Source: Prinia subflava (taxonomy: Eukaryota; Chordata; Aves; Passeriformes; Cisticolidae). From it: a DNA stretch of 64,000 bases. The notes below the pieces were generated by a model. That model saw nothing but the letters and a program-made list of their open reading frames with translations, searched no databases and was not told where the DNA came from. The position numbers were made by a program, and so were the translations under genes. The stretch covers positions 99,285,239-99,349,238 of the forward strand of contig NC_086248.1 of NCBI RefSeq assembly GCF_021018805.1. The letters are read 5' to 3'. Shown in pieces: positions 62,601 to 64,000 of this stretch (positions are counted from its first letter, which is position 1; the number at the start of each line of letters is the position of its first letter).

Positions 62601-64000
62601 GAGCAGGTCTGAGCAGAACATCCAAGGCACAGATATGTGACCCCTCAGCACCAGCTCCCATATTCTGCAGAGCTCCTTCCACCAGGCTGTGCCCCATCGT
62701 GCTGCAGACATAGTTCTGGTTGGAAAAAGCTGTGACTGATTGTTCTGTGTGTATATTTTCATCAGCCAGCTAAGTACCTGCAGGCTCCAGAAGTTCAGGG
62801 ATTAGGACAGCATCCAATAGAGATTGAGGGAAGACTGCCCTTGCTTGGACCACTAGAAAAAAATATATGTTGTGGTTTTTTAAATGAGTGGTGCTGAAAG
62901 AAAAGTGCTTTGAGATGCCTCATGAGCCACATTTGCAGTCAAGGGGAGGAACTTTTTGTGCCATGGGATCAGGATGTATGGACATCATCACTCTGCTAAA
63001 ATACCATTGCCTGCTCTGTGTGCACATGTGCACACTGCTGTTGTATCTAAGTGGTGTGTCAAGGTTTACCCCAGGGGACAAACCCACAAGCTGAAATACC
63101 CTTTCTTGTAGAGCTGCAGTCGAGGACATGTCTGCAGTCAGCAGGCAGGTGAGATTTCCAGGGGGTCTCTGGTCATGGTGATGATGAACAGCAAGGAGAC
63201 TGGAGCAGTCCCAGGGACACCTGCTTGCCTTCCAGTGTTCCTGCTGTGGCCCTGGTGCCCCTGAAGATGGGAAGGTGTGATTGTGAGTCAGTGATCCTCA
63301 GAAGATACAGCTAATGCTCTTTGCATCTTAAGCACTGTTGTGCTGCCTTGGGGTTGGGGAGAGAGGCGCCTACACTGTGATGTTGCTTTTTTTGAGGGAG
63401 CAGCATCTGCTCCACAGTACAGGAGGACCTCAAGTGAAAAGGGGTTTGGGGCTGAAATTCATGAAGAGTCTCCCTGCTCTTTGCCTAGACTTGTTTTTAT
63501 GATTATGGCATTGGGAATTATTCATTAATTGATGCTGAGGAAAAGAGGTATGAGGAGGAAGGATCAGCATCCACATCAAACATTAATTTGGCATGCCCCT
63601 GCTTGCAAGGATGTGGCCCTGCCACTGTTTCCTCTAGAGGCTGGGGGTTACAGGGCTTGAACATCTTCAACAGATGTCCTTTTCTTGGTAAATATGTGGT
63701 TTAGGTGTTTGTTTGTGGTTGGGGTTTTTTTTGTCAAGAGATGGTGATAAACAATCTGTGTAGCTTCTCAAGTATTTGAGCAAAGAGCTTGGCAGATCCC
63801 ATCCATAAGCCTGTGGAGATAGGAGAAAGACACCTTTTATGTGGTAAACCTTTTGGTGAGTGTATTTTACACCTCCTTCCACACAGACAGTGTTTTCCAG
63901 TGGTTCACCTTGCTTGGGTGGATGACAGGGGTGAACACCATCCATACCCGATGGAGGCAGGACTGCTGGCCAGGCTGAAGCTGAGGCACAGCTCTCTGCA
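59602..64000 (+). other. FOXN2: FOXN2 intron 2, 5' part
   Basis: Starts with GTGAGA. I searched by eye for the next exon, which should encode the GKGSLWC-type part of the forkhead domain, and did not find it, so the intron continues past the window edge. Without splicing, the coding frame runs 11 more codons and stops at 59,635-59,637. AATAAA hexamers occur in the intron, for example near 60,321 and 60,806. An A12 run with CAACAAACCAACC lies near 61,669. No repeat family or second gene was recognised; frames up to 181 codons (61,447-61,992) are unfamiliar. Confidence 0.75.

Noticed and set aside
1..64000. tRNA, rRNA, snRNA or CRISPR-like arrays
   Set aside because: Looked for by eye for box A/B motifs and regularly spaced repeats; none seen. 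The window is nuclear vertebrate DNA, where CRISPR arrays do not occur.

Overview
This window is vertebrate nuclear DNA, almost certainly from a bird and probably a songbird. The pointers are CR1 LINE fragments ending in the typical 3' octamer motif (ATTCTATGA-like), solo LTRs of avian endogenous-retrovirus types, low gene density, one GC-rich CpG island, and one exon clearly coding for the forkhead factor FOXN2. The species cannot be named from the sequence alone, and the family labels come from memory of bird repeats rather than a search.

Layout. Positions 1 to about 47,200 are intergenic. I see no convincing protein-coding gene there. They hold five recognisable or probable CR1 pieces (an old ORF2 fragment near 7.0 kb, 3' ends near 15.65 kb and 22.7 kb, an antisense 3' end near 27.6 kb, and a doubtful one near 34 kb). 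They also hold three LTRs: a near-intact solo LTR at 33,165-33,835 with a 4-bp target duplication, a truncated antisense LTR at about 39,364-39,957, and an LTR at 44,381-45,203. Simple repeats and two orphan CpG-rich patches (about 8.1 kb and 14.0 kb) are also present, the first with a good CTCF-like core.

From about 47,230 to 48,300 lies a dense CpG island with the FOXN2 promoter and a non-coding first exon, whose predicted splice donor is at 47,551/47,552. Intron 1 runs about 11.5 kb and contains a G-quadruplex motif close to the donor and a 51-bp minisatellite. Exon 2 (59,051-59,601) carries the FOXN2 start codon and the first 179 residues, including the first two thirds or so of the forkhead domain. 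The rest of the gene lies beyond the right edge; 59,602-64,000 is the start of intron 2.

The window contains one gene, so there is no pathway to reconstruct and I found no new biological system. The most interesting points are: a predicted upstream reading frame in exon 1 that would splice in frame into exon 2 and overlap the FOXN2 start codon; a 20-bp perfect palindrome in the core promoter; an ETS-IRF composite-like site just upstream of the island; a possible extra upstream exon at 46,868-46,969; and a sense-oriented solo LTR about 14 kb upstream.
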